Part shown: positions 6,643-13,405 of the stretch, one piece after another
How the letters are laid out: the number at the start of each line of letters is the position of its first letter
How positions within the stretch are numbered: position 1 is the stretch's first letter
DNA from: DATARH01 sp035534535
GTDB lineage: Bacteria; Pseudomonadota; Alphaproteobacteria; ATCC43930; CGMCC-115725
Reading direction: 5' to 3'
Assembly: GCA_035534535.1 (NCBI GenBank)
Contig: DATLRS010000019.1
Location: 1 to 14,733, forward strand
DNA: 14,733 nucleotides
Notes under the pieces: model-generated
Database searches by the model: none
Seen by the model: the letters and a program-made list of their open reading frames with translations, nothing else
Told to the model about the DNA's origin: nothing
Program-made: the position numbers and the translations under genes

Positions 6643-7394
6643 TCCGGCATCTCAACCCGCCGGGCCTGTTGTTTCTGGCGGCGCTGGCCGGGCTGTGGCA
6701 GGCCGCGACGTTCCTCGACCCCTCGCCGACCTTTCCGGGCTTCGCCGCGGTCGTCGGCGCCCTCGTCGTCGATCGCGGCGAGCTGTTCGGCGAACTCGGC
6801 TATACGCTGCTGCGGGCGGGGGCGGGGTTTGCGCTGGCGCTCGCGACGATGCTGCCGCTCGGCATTTTGCTCGGCCGGGTCCGCGCGCTGGGCGACGTGG
6901 TCGAGCCGGTGATCGAGCTGGTGCGGCCGCTGCCGCCGATCGCCATCATTCCGGTGTCGATGATTTTTCTCGGGATCGGCGATGCCGCGAAGATTGCCGT
7001 CGTCGCCTATGGCGCCTCCTTTCCGATCCTGATCAATGCGATCGACGCGGTCCGCTCGCTCGACCCGATGCTGTCGCATGTGGCGCGCTCGCTGCGCCTG
7101 ACCGGCGCGGAACGGATGCGGCTCGTCGATCTGCCGGCCGCCCTGCCGCGCATCGTCGCCGGCATCCGCCTCAGCATCGCCGTCTCGCTGCTGCTTGCCG
7201 TGGTTGCCGAGATGCTGCTCTCGACCGATGGCCTGGGGGCCTTTCTGGTGCGCGCGCAGGAGAGCTTTCGCATTGACGACGTCCTCGCTGCGCTGCTGCT
7301 GATCGTGCTGGTGGCGCTCCTCGTCAACCTTGCCACCCATCTCCTCGAGCGCCAGGTGCTCGCCTGGCACCACGCTCGTGGCGTCGTTCACTGA
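6639..7394 (+). CDS. ABC transporter permease 2, SsuC/TauC-like
   Basis: This is a 251-residue inner-membrane permease of the same family as the gene before it. Hydrophobic segments start at PGLLFLAALAGLWQAATFL (residues 7-25). The central segment RPLPPIAIIPVSMIFLGIG parallels the one in permease 1. The EAA-type loop, around residues 148-175, contains LTGAERMRLVDLPAALPRIV, with Gly156 close to the conserved glycine position. The ATG at 6639 overlaps the TGA of permease 1 (ATGA), indicating coupled translation at a fixed ratio, as expected for two halves of one channel. atsA begins 19 bp downstream. Earlier in-frame starts would lie inside permease 1 and are rejected. Confidence 0.9.
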   Translation: MIRHLNPPGLLFLAALAGLWQAATFLDPSPTFPGFAAVVGALVVDRGELFGELGYTLLRAGAGFALALATMLPLGILLGRVRALGDVVEPVIELVRPLPPIAIIPVSMIFLGIGDAAKIAVVAYGASFPILINAIDAVRSLDPMLSHVARSLRLTGAERMRLVDLPAALPRIVAGIRLSIAVSLLLAVVAEMLLSTDGLGAFLVRAQESFRIDDVLAALLLIVLVALLVNLATHLLERQVLAWHHARGVVH

Positions 7395-7413
7395 CCCCCG
7401 GAGAACCGCTCGC

Positions 7414-9048
7414 ATGACATCGCCGCACCGCCGCCGCCGCCCCAACTTTCTGGTGATCTTGGCCGACGATCTCGGCTTCTCCGATATCGGCGCGTTCGGC
7501 GGCGAGATCGCCACGCCCAACCTCGACGCGCTCGCCCGGCGCGGCTTGCGCCTCACCGATTTCCATTCGGCGCCGGCCTGCTCGCCGACCCGTTCGATGC
7601 TGCTGACCGGCACCGACAACCACATCGCCGGTATCGGCGCGATGGCCGAAGCGCTGGGCCCGGCGCATCAGGGCAAGCCCGGCTACGAGGGGCATATCAA
7701 CGATCGCGTCGTCACCTTGATGGAATTGCTGCGCGAGGGAGGATACCTGACCCTGATGTCCGGGAAGTGGCATCTCGGGCTGACGCGCGAGACCTCGCCC
7801 TGGGCGCGCGGCTTTGAGCGGTCGTTTGCCCTGCTGCCGGGTGCGGCCAATCATTACGCCTCGTCGCCCGACCTGCGCGACGATCCGATGTCACCCAAAC
7901 TGCGCACGATCTACATGGAGGATGACCGCCTGGTCGAGGAGCTGCCGGCGGATTTCTATTCCTCCGACGGCTTTACCGACAAGCTCATCGGCTATCTCGA
8001 CGCGCGGCCCGACCACGCCCGCCCGTTCTTCGCCTATCTCGCCTATACCGCGCCGCACTGGCCGCTGCAGGCGCCCGACGACATCGTCGCGCATTATCGC
8101 GGACGCTATGATCGCGGCCCCGAAACGCTGCGCCAGGAGCGGCTCGCGCGGCTGCGCGCGATGGGGCTGTGCCCGGCCGATGCGGTGCCCCACCCGGTGG
8201 TGGCGCGGACCCGGGACTGGCCGGACCTCTCCGAGGAGGAGCGGCGCGCCTCGGCCCGCAAGATGGAGGTCTATGCCGCGATGGTGGAGCGCATGGACTG
8301 GAACATCGGGCGGGTGATCCGGCACCTCGAAGCCAGCGGCGAGCTCGACGACACCGTCATCCTGTTCATGTCCGACAACGGCGCCGAGGGCGCGCTGCTC
8401 GAGGCGGTGACGACGTTCGGCCCGCGCTTCATGGATCTGCTGGCGCGCCATTACGACAACGAACTCGACAATATCGGGCGGCCGAACTCCTTCGTCTGGT
8501 ACGGGCCGCGCTGGGCGCAGGCCGCGACGGCGCCGTCGCGGCTCTACAAGATGTTCACCACCGAGGGCGGCATCCGGGTCGTGGGGTTCCTCACCTGGCC
8601 GGGCTTCGTCCGCCAGAACGCCATCGGCACGGCCTTCGCCACGGTGATGGACGTGATGCCGACCCTTCTGGAACTCGCCGAGGTCGAGCATCCGGGCACG
8701 TCGTGGAACGGGCGCACGGTGGCGGCGATGCGCGGCAGGTCGCTGCGACCCTACCTCGACGGCGAGAGCGAAATCGTGCACGCCGACGACGAACCCACCG
8801 GCTGGGAGCTGTTCGGGCGCATGGCGATGCGCCAGGGCGACTGGAAAGCGGTGCGCATCCCCGCCCCCGACGGGCCTGGCGCGTGGCAGCTCTACGACCT
8901 GCGCAACGATCCCGGCGAGACCACCGATCTCGCGCTGCGGCATCCCGACCGGCTGGCAGCGCTCATCCGGCTGTGGGATGCCTATGTCGAGGAGACCGGC
9001 ACGATCGCGGTCGCCGTACCGCGAACGGTGGGAAGCACCGGGGATTGA
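7414..9048 (+). CDS. atsA: Cytoplasmic arylsulfatase, Cys-type (AtsA)
   Basis: This 544-residue type I sulfatase hydrolyses sulfate esters to sulfate and an alcohol or phenol. The sulfatase signature CSPTRSMLLTGTDNH starts at Cys56, the residue that must be oxidised to formylglycine. Active-site and Ca-binding residues known from Pseudomonas aeruginosa AtsA (536 residues) are all present with a steady offset of 4-5: Asp18, Asp19, Cys56, Arg60, Lys118, His120, His215, Asp321, Asn322, Lys379. Recalled similarity to that enzyme is high along the whole length. There is no signal peptide, so the enzyme is cytoplasmic and depends on the transporter encoded just upstream. The start at 7414 has GGAGAA (from 7400) at good spacing. 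Maturation needs a formylglycine-generating enzyme, which is not in this window. In related bacteria such genes are switched on by sulfate starvation; no regulator is visible here. The stop lies 7 bp from the stop of the convergent amidase gene. Confidence 0.96.
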   Translation: MTSPHRRRRPNFLVILADDLGFSDIGAFGGEIATPNLDALARRGLRLTDFHSAPACSPTRSMLLTGTDNHIAGIGAMAEALGPAHQGKPGYEGHINDRVVTLMELLREGGYLTLMSGKWHLGLTRETSPWARGFERSFALLPGAANHYASSPDLRDDPMSPKLRTIYMEDDRLVEELPADFYSSDGFTDKLIGYLDARPDHARPFFAYLAYTAPHWPLQAPDDIVAHYRGRYDRGPETLRQERLARLRAMGLCPADAVPHPVVARTRDWPDLSEEERRASARKMEVYAAMVERMDWNIGRVIRHLEASGELDDTVILFMSDNGAEGALLEAVTTFGPRFMDLLARHYDNELDNIGRPNSFVWYGPRWAQAATAPSRLYKMFTTEGGIRVVGFLTWPGFVRQNAIGTAFATVMDVMPTLLELAEVEHPGTSWNGRTVAAMRGRSLRPYLDGESEIVHADDEPTGWELFGRMAMRQGDWKAVRIPAPDGPGAWQLYDLRNDPGETTDLALRHPDRLAALIRLWDAYVEETGTIAVAVPRTVGSTGD

Positions 9049-9055
9049 CGCGGCG

Positions 9056-10171
9056 TCAGGCCCAGGGGGCAAAGTCGGCCTTGCGAATGAGGCAATGGAC
9101 GCCTTTGACATCGTCGACGACTTGCGACACCACGAAATCGCCGGCGGCGCTCAGATAGGCGTAGGCGATTTCCGCCGGAACATCGTGCATTTCCTTCATG
9201 ATGCGCAGCGCCTCGCGCACCGCGGCACGGAAGGCTTCGTTGAGATCGCGATCGAGACCGACCGCGATCCAATGTTGCGGCGTCTCGGCATACGGCCGGT
9301 CGAGCCTGCCGAACTGGTTGCGGCTGCCGGCTGCCGCCAGCACGCTGACCCGCAAGACCGCGCGCAGCGGGGCTTCGAGCGCCGTCAGCGCCACCTCGCC
9401 GTGCCCCTGGGCGTAATGCGGGTCGCCGACATAGAAACCGGCCTCGGCGACCTGGACCGGCAGGTAAAGCGTGGTCCCGGCGACCAGATCCTTGATGTCG
9501 ATATTGCCGCCGAACGGCCCCGGCGGGACCGAGTTGAGCGGCGCCGGGCCGGCCGGCGTGACGCCGACGAGACCGAGAAACGGCGCCAGCGGAAACCGCA
9601 ACGCGCGATCCTTGCCGATCGCCAGCCGGCCGGTGAGGTCGCTCGCCACCGAACAGAACAGCGAGACGGTGCCGGCTGTCTCCGGGCTGTTGAAATCCGC
9701 GACGAAATCGGGGCGGGGCCGCGGCGGCATCTCGCCCGCCAGCGCCCCATAGCCGTGCCGGCTGGAAATGATCCCATAAGGCGCGCGCGGCGTGAGTTCG
9801 AGAAACTCGAGCTTCAACACGTCGCCGGGCCGCGCTCCGGCCACCGCAATCGGCCCGGTCACGACATGCGGTCCCTCGGCGTTGGCGTCGCGGGCGGCGT
9901 AGCTGGCGGCGATGTCGATGGCGTCCCGCAGCACATCGGCCGGGGCGACGCCGAATTGCCGGAAGAAGCCGAGCGGGTCGCGGCCCTGATCCTCCAGAAT
10001 GCCCTCATGCGATACGGTGTCGATCGTCACCGTTTCACCCGAACGCATCGTCAGCACGGGGGCCTTCGCGGCGGTCGGCAGCCAGCCCCAGGTGACGGTT
10101 TGCGGGGTCGAGGCCAGATAGTGATCGGTGGCGGGCGTGCGGTCGTGCGGTTGCAGAATGCGCAGGCTCAT
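9056..10171 (-). CDS. Acetamidase/formamidase family amidohydrolase
   Basis: This 371-residue protein belongs to the FmdA/AmdA family, metal-dependent enzymes that hydrolyse formamide, acetamide or larger amides to ammonia and an acid. Family segments in order: THEGILEDQ-like SHEGILEDQGRD, NAEGPHVVTGPIAVAGARPGD in the first half, GGNIDIKDL around Asn223-Asp225, and GDPHYAQGHGEVA with Asp250, His252 and Glu259 as likely metal or catalytic residues. Length is slightly below FmdA of Methylophilus (about 407). No signal peptide is present. The ATG at 10171 overlaps the stop of the RidA gene by 4 bases, and GGGAG lies upstream inside that gene. It is the last gene of the operon beginning at 13158. 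The true substrate is unknown; the transporter genes suggest an imported amide or amino-acid-like compound. The family assignment is firm. Confidence 0.92.
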   Translation of the reverse strand: MSLRILQPHDRTPATDHYLASTPQTVTWGWLPTAAKAPVLTMRSGETVTIDTVSHEGILEDQGRDPLGFFRQFGVAPADVLRDAIDIAASYAARDANAEGPHVVTGPIAVAGARPGDVLKLEFLELTPRAPYGIISSRHGYGALAGEMPPRPRPDFVADFNSPETAGTVSLFCSVASDLTGRLAIGKDRALRFPLAPFLGLVGVTPAGPAPLNSVPPGPFGGNIDIKDLVAGTTLYLPVQVAEAGFYVGDPHYAQGHGEVALTALEAPLRAVLRVSVLAAAGSRNQFGRLDRPYAETPQHWIAVGLDRDLNEAFRAAVREALRIMKEMHDVPAEIAYAYLSAAGDFVVSQVVDDVKGVHCLIRKADFAPWA

Positions 10172-10587
10172 GGCTCAGATTCTCTCCCTGGGATGCCGGC
10201 GATCAGGTCGATCTCGACGGCGGCGCCGACCGCGAGGCCGGTGACGCCGACGCAGGTTCGGCTGGGCAAGGCGCCGCGAAACCAGCCGGCATATTCGTCG
10301 TTGAACGCCGCATAGTCAGCGAACGAGGTCAGGTAGACGCGCACCATCAGCGCATCGTCAAGGGTGAGGCCAAACGGCGCGAGCACGGCCTCGAGATTGC
10401 GGCGGACCTGCCTGGCCTGCGCGACAATGTCGCCGGGCACGATGCCACCGGTCGCCGGATCGGTCGGCATCTGCCCGGTGACGAACAGCAGATCGCCCCA
10501 TTGCGTCGCGTGCGAGAACGGCGCCACCGCCGGCGGCACGCCCTGCGCGGGCGAAAAGCTGAAGCTGCGCTTGCTGCCGGGGCTCAT
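10168..10587 (-). CDS. RidA/YjgF/YER057c family protein (probable enamine/imine deaminase)
   Basis: This 139-residue protein has the RidA fold signature. VTGQMP lies near residue 36, QVRRNLEAVLAPFG follows, then VRVYLTSFADYAAFN, and the hallmark PSRTCVGVTGLAVGAAVEIDLIA with Arg110, the equivalent of the catalytic Arg105 of RidA, and the downstream Glu. With Arg and Glu kept it could deaminate reactive enamines/imines (2-aminoacrylate type), releasing ammonia. Many operon-linked relatives (for example RutC types) act instead on pathway intermediates of amide or pyrimidine breakdown. It starts 10 bp after the fused transporter gene and overlaps the amidase start by 4 bases, so it is part of that pathway rather than a housekeeping RidA. 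There is no good Shine-Dalgarno sequence right before its ATG, which suggests translation by re-initiation. Confidence 0.93.
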   Translation of the reverse strand: MSPGSKRSFSFSPAQGVPPAVAPFSHATQWGDLLFVTGQMPTDPATGGIVPGDIVAQARQVRRNLEAVLAPFGLTLDDALMVRVYLTSFADYAAFNDEYAGWFRGALPSRTCVGVTGLAVGAAVEIDLIAGIPGRESEP

Positions 10588-10597
10588 GCTGAGGGGT

Positions 10598-12217
10598 TCA
10601 TGCCGGGGTCTCCAACGGGTGGTCGGCGCCCATGATCTGCAGGAAGCGCGCCGTCAGCGGATGCCGCGGCCGCGTCAGGACGTCGTGCGCCAGGCCTTCC
10701 TCGGTCACGACCCCGTCGCTGAGAAACACCACGCGGTCCGCCACCTCGTCGGCGAAGCGCAGCTGATGGGTCGAAATGATCATCGTCAACCGCTCCTCGA
10801 AAGCCAGCCGCCGGATGACTTCAAGCACTTCGCTGACCAGTTCCGGGTCGAGCGCGGAAGTCGGTTCGTCGAGCAGCAGGACGGTCGGGCTCGGCGCCAA
10901 GGCCCGCGCGATCGCGACGCGCTGCTGCTGGCCGCCGGACAGATGGCGCGGCAGCGCGTCGGCGCGGTCCGTCAACCCGACGCGTTCCAACAGGTCGCGC
11001 GCCCGCCCATCGGCCTGCGCCTTGGACATGCCATGCACCCAGCGCAGCGGCCCCGCAACATTCTCGCGCGCGGTCAGGTGGCTGAACAGATTGAACTGCT
11101 GGAACACCATCCCGACGCCAACGCTGGCGCGTTCGCGCGCCACATCGCGCGGCGCCAGCGGCTTGCCGTCGTCGCCGTAGCCAAGCCGCCGACCGCCGAC
11201 CCGCACGACGCCGGCCTCCCAGCCCTCCAGCCGATTGATGCAGCGCAGCAGCGTGCTTTTTCCCGATCCGCTGGGGCCGAGCAAGGCGACGACCTCGCCG
11301 GCGCGCACCGTCAGAGTGAGGCCGCGCAACACGTCATGGTCGCCGTAGCGCTTGCGCAGGCCCTGGATTTCGACCGCCGTGGCGCGACGCGCGAGCGAAA
11401 GGGCACGCGCCGCCCGGGTTGCCGCCGTCGCGACGACCGGCGGCGACCGGGCGGGCGGGCGCTCGATCTGCGCCGGCGCGGCGCCGGCGGCTGCCGCGGG
11501 AGCCGGCGCCGGCACCTCGCCCGCGGTGCGCCACGGCAGCAGGCGCAGCAAGCGGTCCCGCGGCGAGGGCCGATCGAGATCCAACAGGATTTCAATGATC
11601 AGCTGCAGCACGCTGAAGGCACCGGTCAGCGCCAGGTACATCACCCCGGAGGCAAAAAAGATCGAGAAGAAATCGAAGGTCGAGGACGCCAGCTGCTCGC
11701 TGCGCAGCGTCAATTCTTGCACCGCGATGACCGAGGCGAGTGAGGAGTTCTTCAGCGCGGTGACGGCCTCGTTGCCGAGCGCCGGCACCATCGAGCGGAT
11801 CGCCTGCGGCGCCACGACGTGCCGCATCAACACCAACGGCGTCATCCCCAAGGCCTGGCCCGCCGTGACCTGTCCCGGATCGACGCCGCGCACCCCCGAG
11901 CGCAGGATCTCGGCAATGAACGGCGCCTCGTTGGCCGATAGTGCGAGCCCCGCTGAGGCGATCGGACTGAGCTTGATCCCGATATGCGGCAAGGCGTCGT
12001 AGACGAACACCAGTTGCAGGATGAGCGGCGTGCCGCGGAAAATGACGGCGTAGGCGCGCGCGAAAATCGACAGGATGCGAAACCGGCTGAGCTGCATGCT
12101 CGCCAGCACCAGTCCGAGGATCAGCCCGCCGCCCAGCCCCAGTCCGGTCACCTCGAGGGTGAGGCCGATGCCCTGGAGCAGGTACGGCAGGCTGAGATAG
12201 TGGGCAAAGAGATCCAT
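10598..12217 (-). CDS. Fused polar amino acid ABC transporter permease-ATPase
   Basis: This 539-residue protein joins two subunits that are usually separate. Residues 1-215 form a His/Glu/Gln-type permease: GIGLTLEVTGLGLGGGLILG, the FRGTP motif at 60-64, and the EAA-type loop ending GQALGM (120-125) and VVAPQAIRSMVPALGN. Residues 216-281 are a linker rich in Ala, Pro and Arg with no predicted fold. The ATPase begins near 282: Walker A GPSGSGKS (314-321), Q-loop in MVFQQFNLFSHLT, signature LSGGQQQRVAIARAL, Walker B LLLLDEPTSALD, and H-loop STHQLRF. Fusion gives a 1:1 ratio, and two copies would make a full homodimeric importer. ATG at 12217 is chosen 14 bp after the binding protein stop; an in-frame extension to 12283 overlaps that gene and does not fit the family. 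No strong Shine-Dalgarno sequence is visible, so coupling to the upstream gene is likely. Confidence 0.93.
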   Translation of the reverse strand: MDLFAHYLSLPYLLQGIGLTLEVTGLGLGGGLILGLVLASMQLSRFRILSIFARAYAVIFRGTPLILQLVFVYDALPHIGIKLSPIASAGLALSANEAPFIAEILRSGVRGVDPGQVTAGQALGMTPLVLMRHVVAPQAIRSMVPALGNEAVTALKNSSLASVIAVQELTLRSEQLASSTFDFFSIFFASGVMYLALTGAFSVLQLIIEILLDLDRPSPRDRLLRLLPWRTAGEVPAPAPAAAAGAAPAQIERPPARSPPVVATAATRAARALSLARRATAVEIQGLRKRYGDHDVLRGLTLTVRAGEVVALLGPSGSGKSTLLRCINRLEGWEAGVVRVGGRRLGYGDDGKPLAPRDVARERASVGVGMVFQQFNLFSHLTARENVAGPLRWVHGMSKAQADGRARDLLERVGLTDRADALPRHLSGGQQQRVAIARALAPSPTVLLLDEPTSALDPELVSEVLEVIRRLAFEERLTMIISTHQLRFADEVADRVVFLSDGVVTEEGLAHDVLTRPRHPLTARFLQIMGADHPLETPA

Positions 12218-12231
12218 CGGTCGGCTGGCAG

Positions 12232-13158
12232 TCAGTCGGTCAGCAGTCGCGGTGCCTCCTCGTTGTTCACGCCGAGCGCCCATTTTTTGAGCAGCGCTTT
12301 TTCGACGCCCGCTTTCTGCAGTTCCGCAAGCGCCGCCATGACCCCGTCGCGCAGCTCATGATTGGTCTTGGCCACCGCGATGCCGATCGAATAGGGCAGC
12401 GTCACCGCGACCGCCTTGCTGAGCTTGTCGGGATAGGCCTTGACCGCCTGGTCGACGGTGTTGACGTCGTTGACATAGGTGTCCGCCCGGCCGGCCAGCA
12501 CCGCCTGGATGCAGTCCGCGTTGTTGTCATAGAGTTGCAGCGTCGGGGCCGGCTTGCCCGCCGCCTTGCACGGTTCGGCCAGGTTCTGGACCAGCGGCAC
12601 CTCGACGAAGCCGGTATTCTCCGCCGCCACATCGCCGCACATGCTGGTATTGATGCCGGTGATGTGCTTGGGGTTGCCCTTGACCACCAGGACGCCGTCA
12701 AACACCTTGGAATAGGTGATGAAATCGGCTGCCTTGGCGCGCAGGTGGGTGGCATAGATATCGGAGATGACGATATCCGCTTGCCCCGCCTGCAGCGTCG
12801 TCAGCAGGGCGGCGAAGACGACCGGCTTGTAAGACAGGGAAAAGCCGAGACATTTGCCGAGCGCCTCGGCGAGATCGATGTCGAAACCGATATATTTGCT
12901 TGGGTCGTTGGGATCGAGCGCTTCGTAGCCCGGGGTGTGCGGGTTGACCGCGTCGACCAGCGCCTTGCCCTTCAGAGCGGGATACTTTGCCTGCAGCGCA
13001 TGACAGCCGGCCGGCATTACCATGTCCGCGGCCCACACGCGGCCCGGCGCGCAGATCGCCGTCGCGCAGACGATGGCGAAAGCCAGCTGCAGGCAACCCC
13101 GCGGCAACCTCACGGCGACACGATTTCGTAGGCGTACCGAACGACGGCCGATCGTCAT
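12232..13158 (-). CDS. Amino acid-type ABC transporter substrate-binding protein (SBP_bac_3)
   Basis: This is a 308-residue periplasmic binding protein of the family 3 polar amino acid type. The signal peptide is long and Arg-rich (six Arg in 1-20), with a core LQLAFAIVCATAICA and likely cleavage after VWA or VWAA (43/44). The mature part carries YIGFDIDLAEALGK, LQAGQADIVISDIYATHLR and AADFITYSKVF. Arg140 sits where family members bind the ligand alpha-carboxylate, favouring an amino-acid-like ligand. Five cysteines remain in the mature protein (52, 103, 174, 197, 216); Cys174/Cys197 match a pair seen in one SBP subgroup and may form a disulfide. The stretch after Cys174 differs from the usual VAVQxGT loop, which may mean an unusual ligand. 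GAGGAG (13167-13172) fixes the start. It heads the four-gene operon, and a sigma-54 promoter match lies upstream. Confidence 0.92.
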   Translation of the reverse strand: MTIGRRSVRLRNRVAVRLPRGCLQLAFAIVCATAICAPGRVWAADMVMPAGCHALQAKYPALKGKALVDAVNPHTPGYEALDPNDPSKYIGFDIDLAEALGKCLGFSLSYKPVVFAALLTTLQAGQADIVISDIYATHLRAKAADFITYSKVFDGVLVVKGNPKHITGINTSMCGDVAAENTGFVEVPLVQNLAEPCKAAGKPAPTLQLYDNNADCIQAVLAGRADTYVNDVNTVDQAVKAYPDKLSKAVAVTLPYSIGIAVAKTNHELRDGVMAALAELQKAGVEKALLKKWALGVNNEEAPRLLTD

Positions 13159-13200
13159 CTTGCTTGCTCCTCTGTCTGGGGTCGATCACCGGCGCCAGCG

Positions 13201-13216
13201 AGCAAGAGCTGTGCCG
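13201..13216 (-). promoter_or_regulatory. Candidate sigma-54 (RpoN) -24/-12 promoter
   Basis: Read on the minus strand, the sequence is CGGCACA-GCTC-TTGCT against the consensus TGGCACG-N4-TTGC(A/T). The GG and GC pairs are exactly 10 bases apart, and GGCAC and TTGC are fully kept; mismatches are at the first and seventh consensus positions. Transcription would start near 13190, leaving a leader of about 31 bases that contains the ribosome binding site GAGGAG before ATG 13158. The fit of match, spacing and position is good, but one such match can occur by chance in a window this size. Confidence 0.6.
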
Positions 13217-13224
13217 CCAGCCGG

Positions 13225-13237
13225 GATCAACGGCTTG
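13225..13237 (+). promoter_or_regulatory. IHF-like site between promoter and upstream inverted repeat
   Basis: GATCAACGGCTTG matches the IHF core WATCAANNNNTTR at all fixed positions except the first (G for A/T). It lies about 35-47 bases upstream of the predicted start of transcription, between the -24 element and the inverted repeat. IHF often bends DNA at this place in sigma-54 promoters. The flanks are not especially AT-rich, which weakens the call. Confidence 0.35.
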
Positions 13238-13286
13238 CGGGGGAGCCATGCAAGACGCAGCAGCGCGGCCGATGCGACATGATCGC

Positions 13287-13310
13287 CGATCTGCGAGGCT
13301 GCTCAGATCG
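13287..13310. repeat. Inverted repeat, candidate activator site
   Basis: CGATCTG (13287-13293) and CAGATCG (13304-13310) are perfect 7-base inverted arms with a 10-base spacer, so the half-sites are 17 bases apart, about 1.6 helical turns. The centre is about 108 bases upstream of the predicted sigma-54 transcription start, within the range used by enhancer-binding proteins. It does not match the NtrC consensus (GCACC...GGTGC). It is also about 96 bases past the stop of the TPR gene and could instead be a weak hairpin of that transcript, but no T-tract follows. Confidence 0.4.
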
Positions 13311-13405
13311 CTGGCAGTCGGTTGCGAACTACCGGGTCACCGGGAAGGCGCGCGGCGGCGGAGCCGGGAGGAGGGCGCAAATGAGATGGTCGGCATGAGT
13401 GCGGA

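Noticed and set aside
8978..10315. Long open frame on the plus strand, 445 codons
   Set aside because: It is antisense to the amidase and part of the RidA gene, both well supported; no family motif of its own.
10364..11743. Long open frame on the plus strand, 459 codons
   Set aside because: It is antisense to the RidA gene and the fused transporter; composition typical of a shadow frame.
12218..12283. 22-codon N-terminal extension of the fused transporter
   Set aside because: It overlaps the 3' end of the binding protein gene, is polar and Arg-rich before a membrane helix, and has no Shine-Dalgarno sequence.
13366..13398. Strong ribosome-binding-like GGGAGGAGG followed by ATG on the plus strand
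   Set aside because: The ATG at 13381 opens only a 5-codon frame, and the next ATG in another frame runs antisense into the TPR gene without motifs. It may be chance.
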